This document shows positions 8,074-15,135 of a stretch of DNA of 18,304 nucleotides, piece by piece; position 1 is the first letter of the stretch, and every line of letters begins with the position of its first letter. The translations under genes and the position numbers were made by a program. Where the stretch lies: assembly GCA_035529435.1 (NCBI GenBank), contig DATKWS010000162.1, positions 1 to 18,304 of the forward strand, given 5' to 3'. The notes beneath the pieces are model-generated. The model was given only the letters and a program-made list of their open reading frames with translations, had not been told where the DNA came from and did no database searches. Source of the DNA: DATKWS01 sp035529435. Its GTDB lineage: Bacteria > Krumholzibacteriota > Krumholzibacteriia > Krumholzibacteriales > Krumholzibacteriaceae.

Positions 8074-8403
8074 TCAGCTGCAGCACTTACTGAGACAGTT
8101 CAGCATGCTGATCACCTGCTGCTCTTTCAAGCTGTAATACGTGTGGGGAACCTCCTTGCGGAACTGAACGATATCGTTCAGCCGCAGGATCTTGAGCTGT
8201 TGCGACACGAGAGACTGTTTGAGACCGGTCAGTTCGCAGATTCCCGTCACGGTCCGCTCGCCCTGTGCGAGGACGTTCACGATCCGCAGCCTCGCCGGAT
8301 TCGCGAGCGCCTTGAGGCGCTCCGCGTGCCGTTCGATCTCGTCGTCCCGCAGTATGCTCTTTACTCCCGCGCGAACGTGCCCCGTATTCTTTTTCCTGTT
8401 CAT
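8074..8403 (-). CDS. ArsR-family transcriptional regulator with cysteine-rich C-terminus
   Basis: A winged-helix repressor of 109 residues. The helix-turn-helix region runs from RLKALANPARLRIVNVLAQGE to TGICELTGLKQSLVSQQLKIL, followed by the wing (LNDIVQFRKEVPHTYYSL). The CVC metal pair of E. coli ArsR is absent: by my alignment only Cys56 is kept, at the position of E. coli Cys37. The C-terminus carries Cys103, Cys107 and Cys108 (CLSKCC). One Cys before the recognition helix and Cys in the last helix is also the layout of the SqrR/BigR persulfide sensors, so thiol or metal sensing are both open. It is the first gene of an operon with thioredoxin and a redox-disulfide protein. It probably represses its own operon through the palindrome at 8408-8435. 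No ribosome site precedes ATG 8403, and the predicted transcript would start only a few bases upstream, so a leaderless mRNA is likely. Confidence 0.88.
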   Translation of the reverse strand: MNRKKNTGHVRAGVKSILRDDEIERHAERLKALANPARLRIVNVLAQGERTVTGICELTGLKQSLVSQQLKILRLNDIVQFRKEVPHTYYSLKEQQVISMLNCLSKCCS

Positions 8404-8407
8404 ATTT

Positions 8408-8435
8408 AAATTATAATATTCTAATATTAAAATTT
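8408..8435. promoter_or_regulatory. Operator-like 13-2-13 inverted repeat for the ArsR-family regulator
   Basis: The left arm AAATTATAATATT (8408-8420) and right arm AATATTAAAATTT reverse-complement each other with one mismatch, around a 2-base centre at 8421-8422 when read outward from CT. The inner 7 bases of each arm (TAATATT/AATATTA) match perfectly. ArsR/SmtB proteins typically bind 12-2-12 AT-rich palindromes overlapping their own promoter, which is the arrangement here. Confidence 0.7.
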
Positions 8436-8440
8436 GTCAA
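8413..8440 (-). promoter_or_regulatory. Promoter of the arsR-trx-redox operon
   Basis: A perfect TTGACA lies at 8440-8435 on the minus strand. The -10 is either TATTAT (8418-8413, 16-base spacer) or TATAAT (8415-8410, 19-base spacer). The spacer and -10 lie wholly within the palindrome, so a bound repressor would block RNA polymerase. Predicted transcript start is about 8406-8403. Confidence 0.65.
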
Positions 8441-8600
8441 GCATATTTTCGGGCCGGCGAAATTTTTTCCCGGCGCGGGGGGGGGCCGCACGCAGGCGGC
8501 TCCGGCGGCGCCCATGCAATCCATTATCATTTAAAATATTACAGCGATCACATCCCCCGCCCCGCCCCGCGCCGCATGCGACGCTCCCGGCCTTCTCCAC
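8441..8600. other. Intergenic spacer between divergent arsR and dapA units
   Basis: No open frame with coding character is seen here. It holds a run of nine G (8477-8485) inside a GC-only block. A separate AT-rich patch (8522-8541, ATTATCATTTAAAATATTAC) shares TAAAATATTA-like content with the arsR operator, but is not a clear palindrome. The CCGGC around an A/T-rich loop at 8453-8474 forms only a 5-bp stem and is not a convincing terminator. Confidence 0.4.
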
Positions 8601-8629
8601 TTGACACCCGCGAAATAAACCCCTACAGT
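8601..8629 (+). promoter_or_regulatory. Sigma-70-type promoter of the dapA-dapB operon
   Basis: Perfect TTGACA at 8601-8606, a 17-base spacer, then TACAGT at 8624-8629 (two mismatches to TATAAT). It points toward dapA and leaves an untranslated leader of roughly 85 bases. Confidence 0.6.
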
Positions 8630-8654
8630 CTGGGTAAATTAGACAGGGAGTCTT

Positions 8655-8673
8655 CGCGCCCCCGTCGGGCGCG
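8655..8673 (+). promoter_or_regulatory. Hairpin in the dapA leader
   Basis: CGCGCCC (8655-8661) pairs perfectly with GGGCGCG (8667-8673) around CCGTC. There is no T tract, so it is not an intrinsic terminator. The leader is too short for a typical lysine riboswitch, and I see no such motif in it. Confidence 0.35.
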
Positions 8674-8722
8674 CACCGAGAATACTGTTCCAGCTGTGCC
8701 GGGACGGAAGGAGGATGGGGTC

Positions 8723-9622
8723 ATGCTAAAAGGATTGTACGTCGCGCTGGTGACGCCATTTAAAGAGGATGGGAGCCTGCACGAGGAAAAATTGCGGGAG
8801 TTGGTACGTTTCCATGTGGACGCGGGGACCGACGGGCTCGTTCCCTGCGCCACGACCAGCGAGAATCCGTCCTACACCTGGGAAGAGCATTTCAGGATCA
8901 TCGATATCGTCGTCAAGGAGGCGGCGGGAAAGATCCAGGTGATCGCGGGGTGCGGGACCAACTCGACGGCGAAGTCGATCGACAATACCAGGAAGGCCGC
9001 CGAGCTCGGAGCGGACGGGGCGATGACCGTGACGCCCTACTACAACAAGCCGACACAGGAGGGCCTCTACGCGCATTTCATGAAACTCGCCGACGAGGGC
9101 GGGCTGCCCCTCATGCTGTACAACGTGCCGGGACGGACCGGCGTCAACATGCTGCCCGCGACGGTGGAGCGACTCTCCACGCACGAGCTCATCGTCGCGA
9201 TCAAGGAAGCGAGCGGGTCCCTCGAGCAGATGTCGGAGATCATCATGCGCTGCGGCAGGAACCTCGTCCTCCTCTCCGGTGACGATCCGATCACCCTGCC
9301 GATCCTCGCCGTCGGCGGCAAGGGGGTCGTGAGTGTCGTGGGGAACATCGTGCCGAAGGACGTGCTGACCCTGATCGAGGCGTACGAGAAGGGGGACCGG
9401 CAGAAGGCGCTGAGCTGGCACTACAAGCTGCTGCCGCTCGGCAAGGCGATGTTCATCGAAACCAACCCGATGCCGGTCAAGGAAGCGATGAACATGCTCG
9501 GGATGGGCGTCGGCGATGTGCGCCTGCCGCTCGTGCGGATGCTCCCCGAGAACCGCGAAAAGCTTCGCGCGGCCCTTGTCGCGTACGGGCTCAAACCGGC
9601 GACGGACAAGGTTGCCGTGTAA
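8723..9622 (+). CDS. dapA: 4-Hydroxy-tetrahydrodipicolinate synthase
   Basis: Condenses pyruvate with aspartate semialdehyde, the first step committed to diaminopimelate and lysine. A cytoplasmic TIM-barrel aldolase of 299 residues. Key residues fall at the same numbers as in the E. coli enzyme: Thr44, Thr45, Tyr107 (TPYYNKPTQEGL), Tyr133 (LYNVPGRTG), Arg138 and the Schiff-base Lys161 (AIKEASG). One departure: the usual GTTGE-x-PTL loop reads ATTSENPSYTW, with Ser46 in place of Gly. ATG at 8723 has AAGGAGG eight bases upstream and begins at the family N-terminus (MLKGLYVALVTPF). The frame extends 49 codons further upstream without similarity and across the promoter. First gene of an operon with dapB (12-base gap). 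Confidence 0.95.
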   Translation: MLKGLYVALVTPFKEDGSLHEEKLRELVRFHVDAGTDGLVPCATTSENPSYTWEEHFRIIDIVVKEAAGKIQVIAGCGTNSTAKSIDNTRKAAELGADGAMTVTPYYNKPTQEGLYAHFMKLADEGGLPLMLYNVPGRTGVNMLPATVERLSTHELIVAIKEASGSLEQMSEIIMRCGRNLVLLSGDDPITLPILAVGGKGVVSVVGNIVPKDVLTLIEAYEKGDRQKALSWHYKLLPLGKAMFIETNPMPVKEAMNMLGMGVGDVRLPLVRMLPENREKLRAALVAYGLKPATDKVAV

Positions 9623-9634
9623 CGGGGTGGACGG

Positions 9635-10402
9635 ATGCAGAAGGTGATACTCGCCGGCGCGCTCGGCAGGATGGGACGGATGGTGGCGGAAGAGATCGCC
9701 GCCGCGGACGATATGGAGCTCGCCGCCGCCGTTGAGGCCACCGGCCATCCCGGTATCGGAACGGTGCTCCTCGGCGTAAAGGTATCGGACAGTGTCGCGG
9801 ATGCGCTCGATGCGGGTGATCTGCTGGTCGATTTCACCACGCCGGAAGCGGCCCTCGCCGGTATCCGCGCCGGTGAGGATGCCGGAAAGGCGGTCATCGT
9901 CGGCACCACGGGTCTTTCCGGCGAGCAGCTCGCCGCGGCGCGCGAGGCGGCGAAATCGATACCGCTCCTGATCAGCCCCAACATGTCGCCCGGCGTCAAC
10001 CTGCTGTTCAAGGTCGTGGAGGATGTGGCCCGCGTGCTGCACGATTTCGACGCGGAGGTCATCGAGATCCATCACAACCGCAAGAAGGATTCACCGAGCG
10101 GCACCGCGGCGAAGATCGGGGATATTCTCGCGCGTGCGCGGAGCGGCGCGCGACTCGTCCATGGACGCGAGGGGATCATCGGCCCGCGTGCGCCCGATGA
10201 GATCGGGATGCACTCGCTGCGCGGCGGGGACGTGACGGGTGAGCACACCGTGATCTTCGCCGGGGAGGGTGAGCGGTTCGAGCTGACCCACCGCGCCCAT
10301 TCGCGGCGAACCTTCGCGCGCGGCACCGTCCGCGCGATCCGGTTCATGAAGAACCGGGATCCGGGTCTCTACTCGATGGCCGACGTGCTGGGATTCGGGT
10401 AG
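9635..10402 (+). CDS. dapB: 4-Hydroxy-tetrahydrodipicolinate reductase
   Basis: NAD(P)H-dependent reduction of the DapA product, the next step toward diaminopimelate. 255 residues, normal for the family. The N-terminal Rossmann motif reads VILAGALGRMGR (Gly8-Arg15). The substrate and catalytic block is EIHHNRKKDSPSGTA, with the catalytic His146-His147 pair, Lys150/Lys151 and the SGT loop; the oligomerisation and substrate domain follows (GEHTVIFAGEGERFELTHRAHSRRTFARGTVRA). ATG at 9635 lies 12 bases after the dapA stop with GGTGG upstream, so the two genes are clearly one transcript. It ends YSMADVLGFG, a typical DapB end. Confidence 0.95.
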   Translation: MQKVILAGALGRMGRMVAEEIAAADDMELAAAVEATGHPGIGTVLLGVKVSDSVADALDAGDLLVDFTTPEAALAGIRAGEDAGKAVIVGTTGLSGEQLAAAREAAKSIPLLISPNMSPGVNLLFKVVEDVARVLHDFDAEVIEIHHNRKKDSPSGTAAKIGDILARARSGARLVHGREGIIGPRAPDEIGMHSLRGGDVTGEHTVIFAGEGERFELTHRAHSRRTFARGTVRAIRFMKNRDPGLYSMADVLGFG

Positions 10403-10422
10403 GCGCCTCGATGCGGGGTTTC

Positions 10423-10453
10423 CCCCCGGGCCCGCCCCCGGGCCCGGCCCCGG
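10423..10453. repeat. Tandem GC-only 12-bp repeat downstream of dapB
   Basis: The unit CCCCCGGGCCCG occurs twice without a gap (10423-10434 and 10435-10446) and is followed by GCCCCGG. Each unit contains GGGCCC and CCCGGG palindromes, so strong secondary structure is possible in DNA or RNA. There is no T tract. It may slow or end transcription after dapB, but I cannot show that. Confidence 0.55.
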
Positions 10454-10502
10454 AAGTAGATCGAAGCTGCGTGCCTCCCGCCTCAGGCCGGGGAGGGGAT
10501 CA

Positions 10503-11777
10503 ATGAAGACAATCATGACATGCCTCTGCATCACCATGCTCGTTGCGGCATTCACGACGGACGCGGGGGCATGGGGCGCCGTCACACACGCCCATCTCGC
10601 CAACGTACTCGGGCACCGGACGGATCTGCCGAACGCCCAGGAGATCTACGGATCGACGCTGCCCGATATGTTCAACCTGATGTACGACTCTCCCTACAAG
10701 GACTATCTCTGGACCGAGACGCACTACGGATTCATGAAGGTGGCGAATCGCTGCGGCGGGCGGAACCTCGAGGCGTTCGCATTCGGCTTTGTCAGTCATA
10801 ACGACGGCTGGGCCGCTGACCTCACCGCCCACCACGACGCGCGCACGATGCCGGGGGTCGGGTATATCATCGCCAAGGTGAACGAGCTCGTCCCGGCGCT
10901 GAGACCGCGGCTCGTCGACATCCTCGTCGCCGCGGGAGCACCCGGCGCGGAAGCGCTCGCCGACCGGCTCACCCCCGGTCTCGCGGAGAACTTCGTCGAG
11001 ACGGCCGTCGACCTCCTCGTCCGCGAAAACGAGGATCCCGTGATCGGGTACCGGCTGGAGATCGCCGCACAGCTGCGGGACTACCGGATACCGTACCGCC
11101 TCTTCGGCGCCTACGCCGCCGATTTCGCGCACGAATTCGGCATCTCCATTATCGATGCGGCCGTGATTCTGGTGCGCGCCGAGAAGGAATACCGCGACTT
11201 CATGCGCATGTACGGATACATCTTCACGCTGGAGATGTCGCAATCGATCACGATGCTTTCAAGCTGGGGCGCCGGTCTCGCTGCGGGGCTTCTGAAAACC
11301 GAAACGGGGATGGAAATCGCGGTACCGCCGGAGATGCTGGAGGAATTTCTCTACGACGACGTGCTGCCGCTCATCGAGCCGGATTACGGCGCCGAGATCG
11401 CCGCGACGCTCGATTACCTCGCCGGCGTGATGGATTCCCACGGCTTCGGCGCGGCGGCCGCGCTCCTTCCGGCGGCCGGTGTGGACGGCGGCGGCGGCGA
11501 AGCGCCCGGTGCGGCGAGCGTTCGGCTGCACCAGAACGTCCCGAATCCGTTCAACCCGGCCACCACGATCGCGTATACCCTGCTCGAAGCCGCCCACGTG
11601 AATCTCGCCGTCTACGACGTGCGCGGCCGCGAGGTGGCTGTGCTCGTTGATGATTACCGGCCGGAGGGCGAGCACGGCGTGACATGGAACGCGGCGGGCA
11701 TGCCGAGCGGCATCTACTTCTGCCGGCTCACGGCGGGGGGATTCACGGTAACGCGAAAGATGTGCCTGCTGCGGTAG
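10503..11777 (+). CDS. Secreted zinc-dependent phospholipase C-like protein with C-terminal sorting domain
   Basis: A secreted protein of 424 residues. The signal peptide (MKTIMTCLCITMLVAAFTTDAGA) ends in AGA, so cleavage would expose Trp24. Bacterial zinc phospholipase C enzymes use an N-terminal Trp whose amino group binds zinc. Candidate further ligands follow in family order: His29/His31, Asp55 (STLPDM), His74 (ETHYGF) and the FGFVSHNDGWAADLTAHH helix (His99, Asp106, His110). The middle is helical. The last 85 residues form an Ig-like sorting domain: NVPNPFNPATTIAYTL, YDVRGREVAVLVDD, SGIYFCRLTAGG, TRKMCLLR. This suggests type IX-like export to the surface or medium. ATG at 10503 has GGAGGGG just upstream. 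It is 100 bases after dapB, functionally unrelated. Phospholipase activity is inferred, not certain. Confidence 0.72.
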   Translation: MKTIMTCLCITMLVAAFTTDAGAWGAVTHAHLANVLGHRTDLPNAQEIYGSTLPDMFNLMYDSPYKDYLWTETHYGFMKVANRCGGRNLEAFAFGFVSHNDGWAADLTAHHDARTMPGVGYIIAKVNELVPALRPRLVDILVAAGAPGAEALADRLTPGLAENFVETAVDLLVRENEDPVIGYRLEIAAQLRDYRIPYRLFGAYAADFAHEFGISIIDAAVILVRAEKEYRDFMRMYGYIFTLEMSQSITMLSSWGAGLAAGLLKTETGMEIAVPPEMLEEFLYDDVLPLIEPDYGAEIAATLDYLAGVMDSHGFGAAAALLPAAGVDGGGGEAPGAASVRLHQNVPNPFNPATTIAYTLLEAAHVNLAVYDVRGREVAVLVDDYRPEGEHGVTWNAAGMPSGIYFCRLTAGGFTVTRKMCLLR

Positions 11778-12033
11778 GACGGATCACCGTCGGTATCATT
11801 CGATGACATCGACGTACATCAACTTCGGGTATGTCGTCGTGTATCACGCGCACAGGCACGGCTTGTAGGCCCTTGCCCTGCCCGCGCCGGCGCTTCAGAA
11901 CACCACCATCATCGTGTGCATCCGGATTTCGAACAACCGGGAATTTCTCGCGGTCCTGTTTTTTCTTGTCAAATACCCCGATGTCGGCGAAAATAGCGTC
12001 CTGTCGGTTTCACGATGCAACCGAGCCGGCATC

Positions 12034-13668
12034 ATGTTGATGGTCGGATACCGATACTCCTTCTGGCTGATGAGCATACGGAACAACTATCTATCGATCG
12101 TGACGGGGGTCGGCGTACTCGTCGGACTCTACCTGATCAGTCTACGCAACTACCTCCTCTTTCACGGTATCGCCGAGATATTCAGCATTGTCATCGCCGT
12201 TTGTATCTTCGTCCTCGCTTGGAATACGCGGGGATTGATGGAGAACAGCTATCTCCTTTTCCTCGGTATCGCCTACCTGTTCGTCGGCATGATCGACCTG
12301 CTGCACACACTTGCATACATCGGGATGAATGTCTTTCCGGGCGGCACGACGAACCTGCCCACGCAGTTATGGATTACGGGGCGGTACCTGGAAAGCATGT
12401 CCCTTCTCGTCGCCCCCCTCTTGCTCGGCCGGAGACCGAGAGTGCGCATGCTCTTTGCCGGGTATGCCGTCCTGAGTCTCGTTTTCTTGGTTCTTATTTT
12501 CCACTGGAAAGTCTTTCCCACATGCTTCGTCGAGGGTGTCGGGCTGACGCCGTTCAAGAAGATCAGCGAGTACGTGATTTCCCTCTTCCTGCTGGGCTCG
12601 ATCGTCGCGCTCTCCCGAAAGAGGGAGCACTTCGATCCGGGTGTGCTGCGGTTGCTGGTTGCATCCGTCGTGGTGACGATCGCATCGGAACTGTCATTCA
12701 CCCTGTACGCGCACGCGTACGGCATCTTCAATCTGATCGGGCACTATCTCAAGATCGTCTCCTTCTATCTGATCTACAAAGCCATCATAGAGACGGGGCT
12801 CCGGCATCCCTACAACCTGCTGTTCCGCGAGCTCAAACAGCAGGAACGCGAGCTCCTCAAGTACCGCGATCATCTCGAGGAGCTGGTCCGGGAGCGCACC
12901 GCCGAGCTGGCAGCAGCCAACGAGCAGTTACGACTCGAAATCGATGAGAGAAAAACGGCCAAAGCGGCCAGGCGAAAAATCGAGGAGGCCCTGAGAAAGA
13001 GCAGGCAGGAATACCAGGAGCTGGCGCGAAAGCTCCTCGCGGCCCAGGAAGATACGCGGCGGCGCCTGGCACGGGAGCTCCACGACGACTTCAGCCAGCG
13101 TCTGGCGGTACTCGCCATGCATGCCGCCAAGCTCGAGCGCCAGAACGATAATCCTCCGGCCGTCGCCGAAGGGCTCAACCGGATTCAGCAGGAATCGGTG
13201 AAACTGTCGAGTGATATTCATGATATCGCACGACAGCTCCACCCCTCGATACTCGACGACCTGGGCCTGGCAGACGCAGTCGGATCGGCATGCGATAACT
13301 TTTCGAAGCACGAGGGACTTCCGGTCGACTTCAGACAGGAGAATATCCCTTCACGGATACCGAAAGACATCGCCCTCAGTATCTATCGAATCGTGCAGGA
13401 GGGGCTGGCCAATATCATCAAGCACGCACGCGCCAGCGGGGTCCTCGTATCACTGTCATACCGGGAAGGTGCGCTGCACCTCAACATCAAGGACGACGGC
13501 GTGGGATTCGATGCCGCAGCGGCCGGGAGGAAGGGCGGTCTGGGCCTCGCCAGCATGAGAGAGCGGGTGCATCTGATCGAGGGGACGCTGAACATCCGAA
13601 CGGCACCCGGGGAAGGGACCACGATCGAGGCGTCGGTGCCGCTGCCGGCCGGGCCGGCCGGTGGCTGA
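12034..13668 (+). CDS. MASE3-domain membrane sensor histidine kinase (HisKA_3 type)
   Basis: An inner-membrane sensor kinase of about 544 residues. Residues 15-255 hold about seven hydrophobic helices with the MASE3 signature block YLFVGMIDLLHTLAYIGMNVF...TQLWITGRYLES; the ligand of this domain is unknown. A charged coiled coil (about 265-335) connects to the HisKA_3 dimer helix, ARELHDDFSQRL, with phospho-acceptor His350. The HATPase domain has the N-box (IVQEGLANIIKHARAS), DDGVGFD and GLGLASMRERVHLIEG. HisKA_3 kinases pair with NarL/FixJ regulators, and one follows 135 bases downstream. The start is uncertain: GTG 11914, ATG 12034, 12040 and 12070 are in frame and none has a good ribosome site. 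I take 12034; MSIRNNYL at 12070 is nearly as likely. The 256 bases upstream (11778-12033) show no clear promoter or terminator. Confidence 0.88.
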   Translation: MLMVGYRYSFWLMSIRNNYLSIVTGVGVLVGLYLISLRNYLLFHGIAEIFSIVIAVCIFVLAWNTRGLMENSYLLFLGIAYLFVGMIDLLHTLAYIGMNVFPGGTTNLPTQLWITGRYLESMSLLVAPLLLGRRPRVRMLFAGYAVLSLVFLVLIFHWKVFPTCFVEGVGLTPFKKISEYVISLFLLGSIVALSRKREHFDPGVLRLLVASVVVTIASELSFTLYAHAYGIFNLIGHYLKIVSFYLIYKAIIETGLRHPYNLLFRELKQQERELLKYRDHLEELVRERTAELAAANEQLRLEIDERKTAKAARRKIEEALRKSRQEYQELARKLLAAQEDTRRRLARELHDDFSQRLAVLAMHAAKLERQNDNPPAVAEGLNRIQQESVKLSSDIHDIARQLHPSILDDLGLADAVGSACDNFSKHEGLPVDFRQENIPSRIPKDIALSIYRIVQEGLANIIKHARASGVLVSLSYREGALHLNIKDDGVGFDAAAAGRKGGLGLASMRERVHLIEGTLNIRTAPGEGTTIEASVPLPAGPAGG

Positions 13669-13803
13669 GCCATTGAGATCATGAGCCTATACTGCTATAC
13701 TCTGCGCGTCGGTCCGGGGTGGCGATGGGGATGTGGCGATTGTTGCGATTGCGCTGACACTTCTTGATACGTACGGGCTTCTGTTTGCGGGGAATGCCGG
13801 GAC

Positions 13804-14460
13804 ATGGAGAATGATACGAGACGGCCGCGTGTGCTGCTCGCCGATGACCACAGGATCTTCCTCGAGGGATTACGGAGTCTCCTCGAGCCCGACTTCGAGA
13901 TCGTGGGAACGGTCGAGGACGGCCGGGCGTTGATCGAGGCGGCCGGGACCCTGCACCCCGAACTGATCGTCGCCGATATATCGATGCCACTGCTCAACGG
14001 CATCGAGGCCACCCGGCAGATCAAGCAGATCGATCCGCACATCAAGGTCATCCTGCTCACGATGCACCCCGATGTCACCTACGCGGCCCGTGGATTCGAG
14101 TCCGGTGCATCGGGATACGTCCTGAAACACTCGGCCCCGGACGAGCTCGTAACGGCGATCAGGGAAGCCATGAAGGGAAAGACGTACGTAACTCCCCGCA
14201 TTGCCGGTGAGCTGCTGCAGTTCTACAAGCAGGAGGGGGCGGCCGTTCAGAAGCTCACGGCCCGCAAGCTGACGCCACGCCAGCGTGAGGTCCTCCAGTT
14301 GCTCGCCGAGGGGCATTCGGCCAAGGAAGTTGCTTCCATACTCGGGATTTCCACGAGGACCGTCGAATTCCACAAGTACCGCATGATGGAAGAGCTCAAC
14401 CTCAAGAGCAGCGCCGAGTTAATCCAGTACGCGATCAAGCACGGCATCATTTCCATCTAG
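13804..14460 (+). CDS. NarL/FixJ-family response regulator (receiver plus LuxR HTH)
   Basis: A cytoplasmic DNA-binding response regulator of 218 residues. The receiver domain has the acidic pair Asp14-Asp15 (LLADDH), phospho-acceptor Asp58 (LIVADISMP), Thr86 (LLTMH) and Lys108 (YVLKHSA). A linker leads to the LuxR-type helix-turn-helix, LTPRQREVLQLLAEGHSAKEVASILGISTRTVEFHKYRMMEEL, with the expected recognition helix. All switch residues are present, so it should be activated by the upstream HisKA_3 kinase. ATG at 13804 is the first start that leaves the receiver intact; upstream purine-rich sequence gives a modest ribosome site. Target genes are unknown; the adjacent receiver/CobW pair is an obvious candidate by position only. 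Confidence 0.93.
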   Translation: MENDTRRPRVLLADDHRIFLEGLRSLLEPDFEIVGTVEDGRALIEAAGTLHPELIVADISMPLLNGIEATRQIKQIDPHIKVILLTMHPDVTYAARGFESGASGYVLKHSAPDELVTAIREAMKGKTYVTPRIAGELLQFYKQEGAAVQKLTARKLTPRQREVLQLLAEGHSAKEVASILGISTRTVEFHKYRMMEELNLKSSAELIQYAIKHGIISI

Positions 14461-14669
14461 CCGCCTCCAGTATTTTCTTTCCCCGAAACCCGTAATTGTA
14501 CGAGTAGAACCCGCACTGCATTATCCTTACAATTATATCTGGAAATCACGTAACAACACCGCTCCTGCCAGACACACCGCGTGATGTATTCGGTTCCGGC
14601 CGAAGAATGGATGGTGTGTACGGCACGCGGAGTGGAAGGCACGCAACGGCACCGAAAGACGGGTTCACC

Positions 14670-15122
14670 ATGGATGGAAGCATGAAGCACGGCCGCGTCA
14701 TCCTCGCCGACAGGAATCAGGACATGCTGGAGGGTATTCGCGGTCTGCTCGAGACCTCGTTCGACACGGTGTTGATGGTGGCCGACGTCAATTCCCTGTT
14801 CACGGCCGCGGAGAAGCTCCCCATCGATCTCGTGGTGGTGGATTTCTCGCTGCCGGTTTCGAGCGGCGTCAACATCGTCCGACAGCTCAAAAGGCGTTTT
14901 CCGGATCTGAAACTCATCGTGCTGAGCATTCATGATGAACAGACCGTACGGCAAGAGGTGCTGGCCGCCGGGGCCGAGGGTTTCGTGCTCAAACGATCGG
15001 CCGCAACAGACCTGATCCCGGCGGTGCGTGCCGTGATCGCCGGCCGGAAATACATTTCATCATCTTCAGGCAAGTACTCGAGATCCGACCGGCATGGAAC
15101 CTTGAAACCGGAGCAATTATAA
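14670..15122 (+). CDS. Stand-alone receiver domain, paralogue of the adjacent regulator, with altered acidic pocket
   Basis: 150 residues, receiver only. Asp58 (LVVVDFSLP), Ser86 (VLSIHDE) and Lys108 (FVLKRSA) fall at exactly the residue numbers of Asp58, Thr86 and Lys108 in the regulator just upstream. That points to a duplication which lost its LuxR domain; the frame stops about 20 residues after the receiver (KYISSSSGKYSRSD...). The Mg2+-binding acidic pair is Asp14-Arg15 instead of Asp-Asp, so phosphorylation may be weak or absent. It could act as a phosphate sink, a decoy or a protein-interaction switch. ATG 14670 is chosen to match the paralogue's length; ATG 14607 (171 residues) is in frame, with weak ribosome sites at both. 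It lies 13 bases before the CobW gene. The preceding 209 bases are AT-richer but show no firm promoter. Confidence 0.82.
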   Translation: MDGSMKHGRVILADRNQDMLEGIRGLLETSFDTVLMVADVNSLFTAAEKLPIDLVVVDFSLPVSSGVNIVRQLKRRFPDLKLIVLSIHDEQTVRQEVLAAGAEGFVLKRSAATDLIPAVRAVIAGRKYISSSSGKYSRSDRHGTLKPEQL

Positions 15123-15135
15123 CAGGAGGTAACCA

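Noticed and set aside
8453..8485. Possible intrinsic terminator near the T-rich and G9 tracts upstream of arsR
   Set aside because: The stem is only five base pairs and the T run lies in the loop, not after the stem.
8630..8722. Lysine riboswitch in the dapA leader
   Set aside because: The leader is under about 100 bases with one simple hairpin, and no conserved L-box elements were seen.
8726..10075. 449-codon minus-strand open frame across dapA and dapB
   Set aside because: The opposite strand encodes two textbook enzymes; this frame is low-complexity in His, Arg and Asp and has no recognisable motif.
11778..12033. Small upstream gene or N-terminal extension of the kinase (GTG at 11914)
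   Set aside because: The extra residues do not look conserved, there is no ribosome site, and the MASE3 region starts after 12034.
12015..12947. 310-codon plus-strand frame overlapping the histidine kinase
   Set aside because: An out-of-frame product of the kinase gene, rich in Arg and Pro; the kinase frame has all domain motifs.
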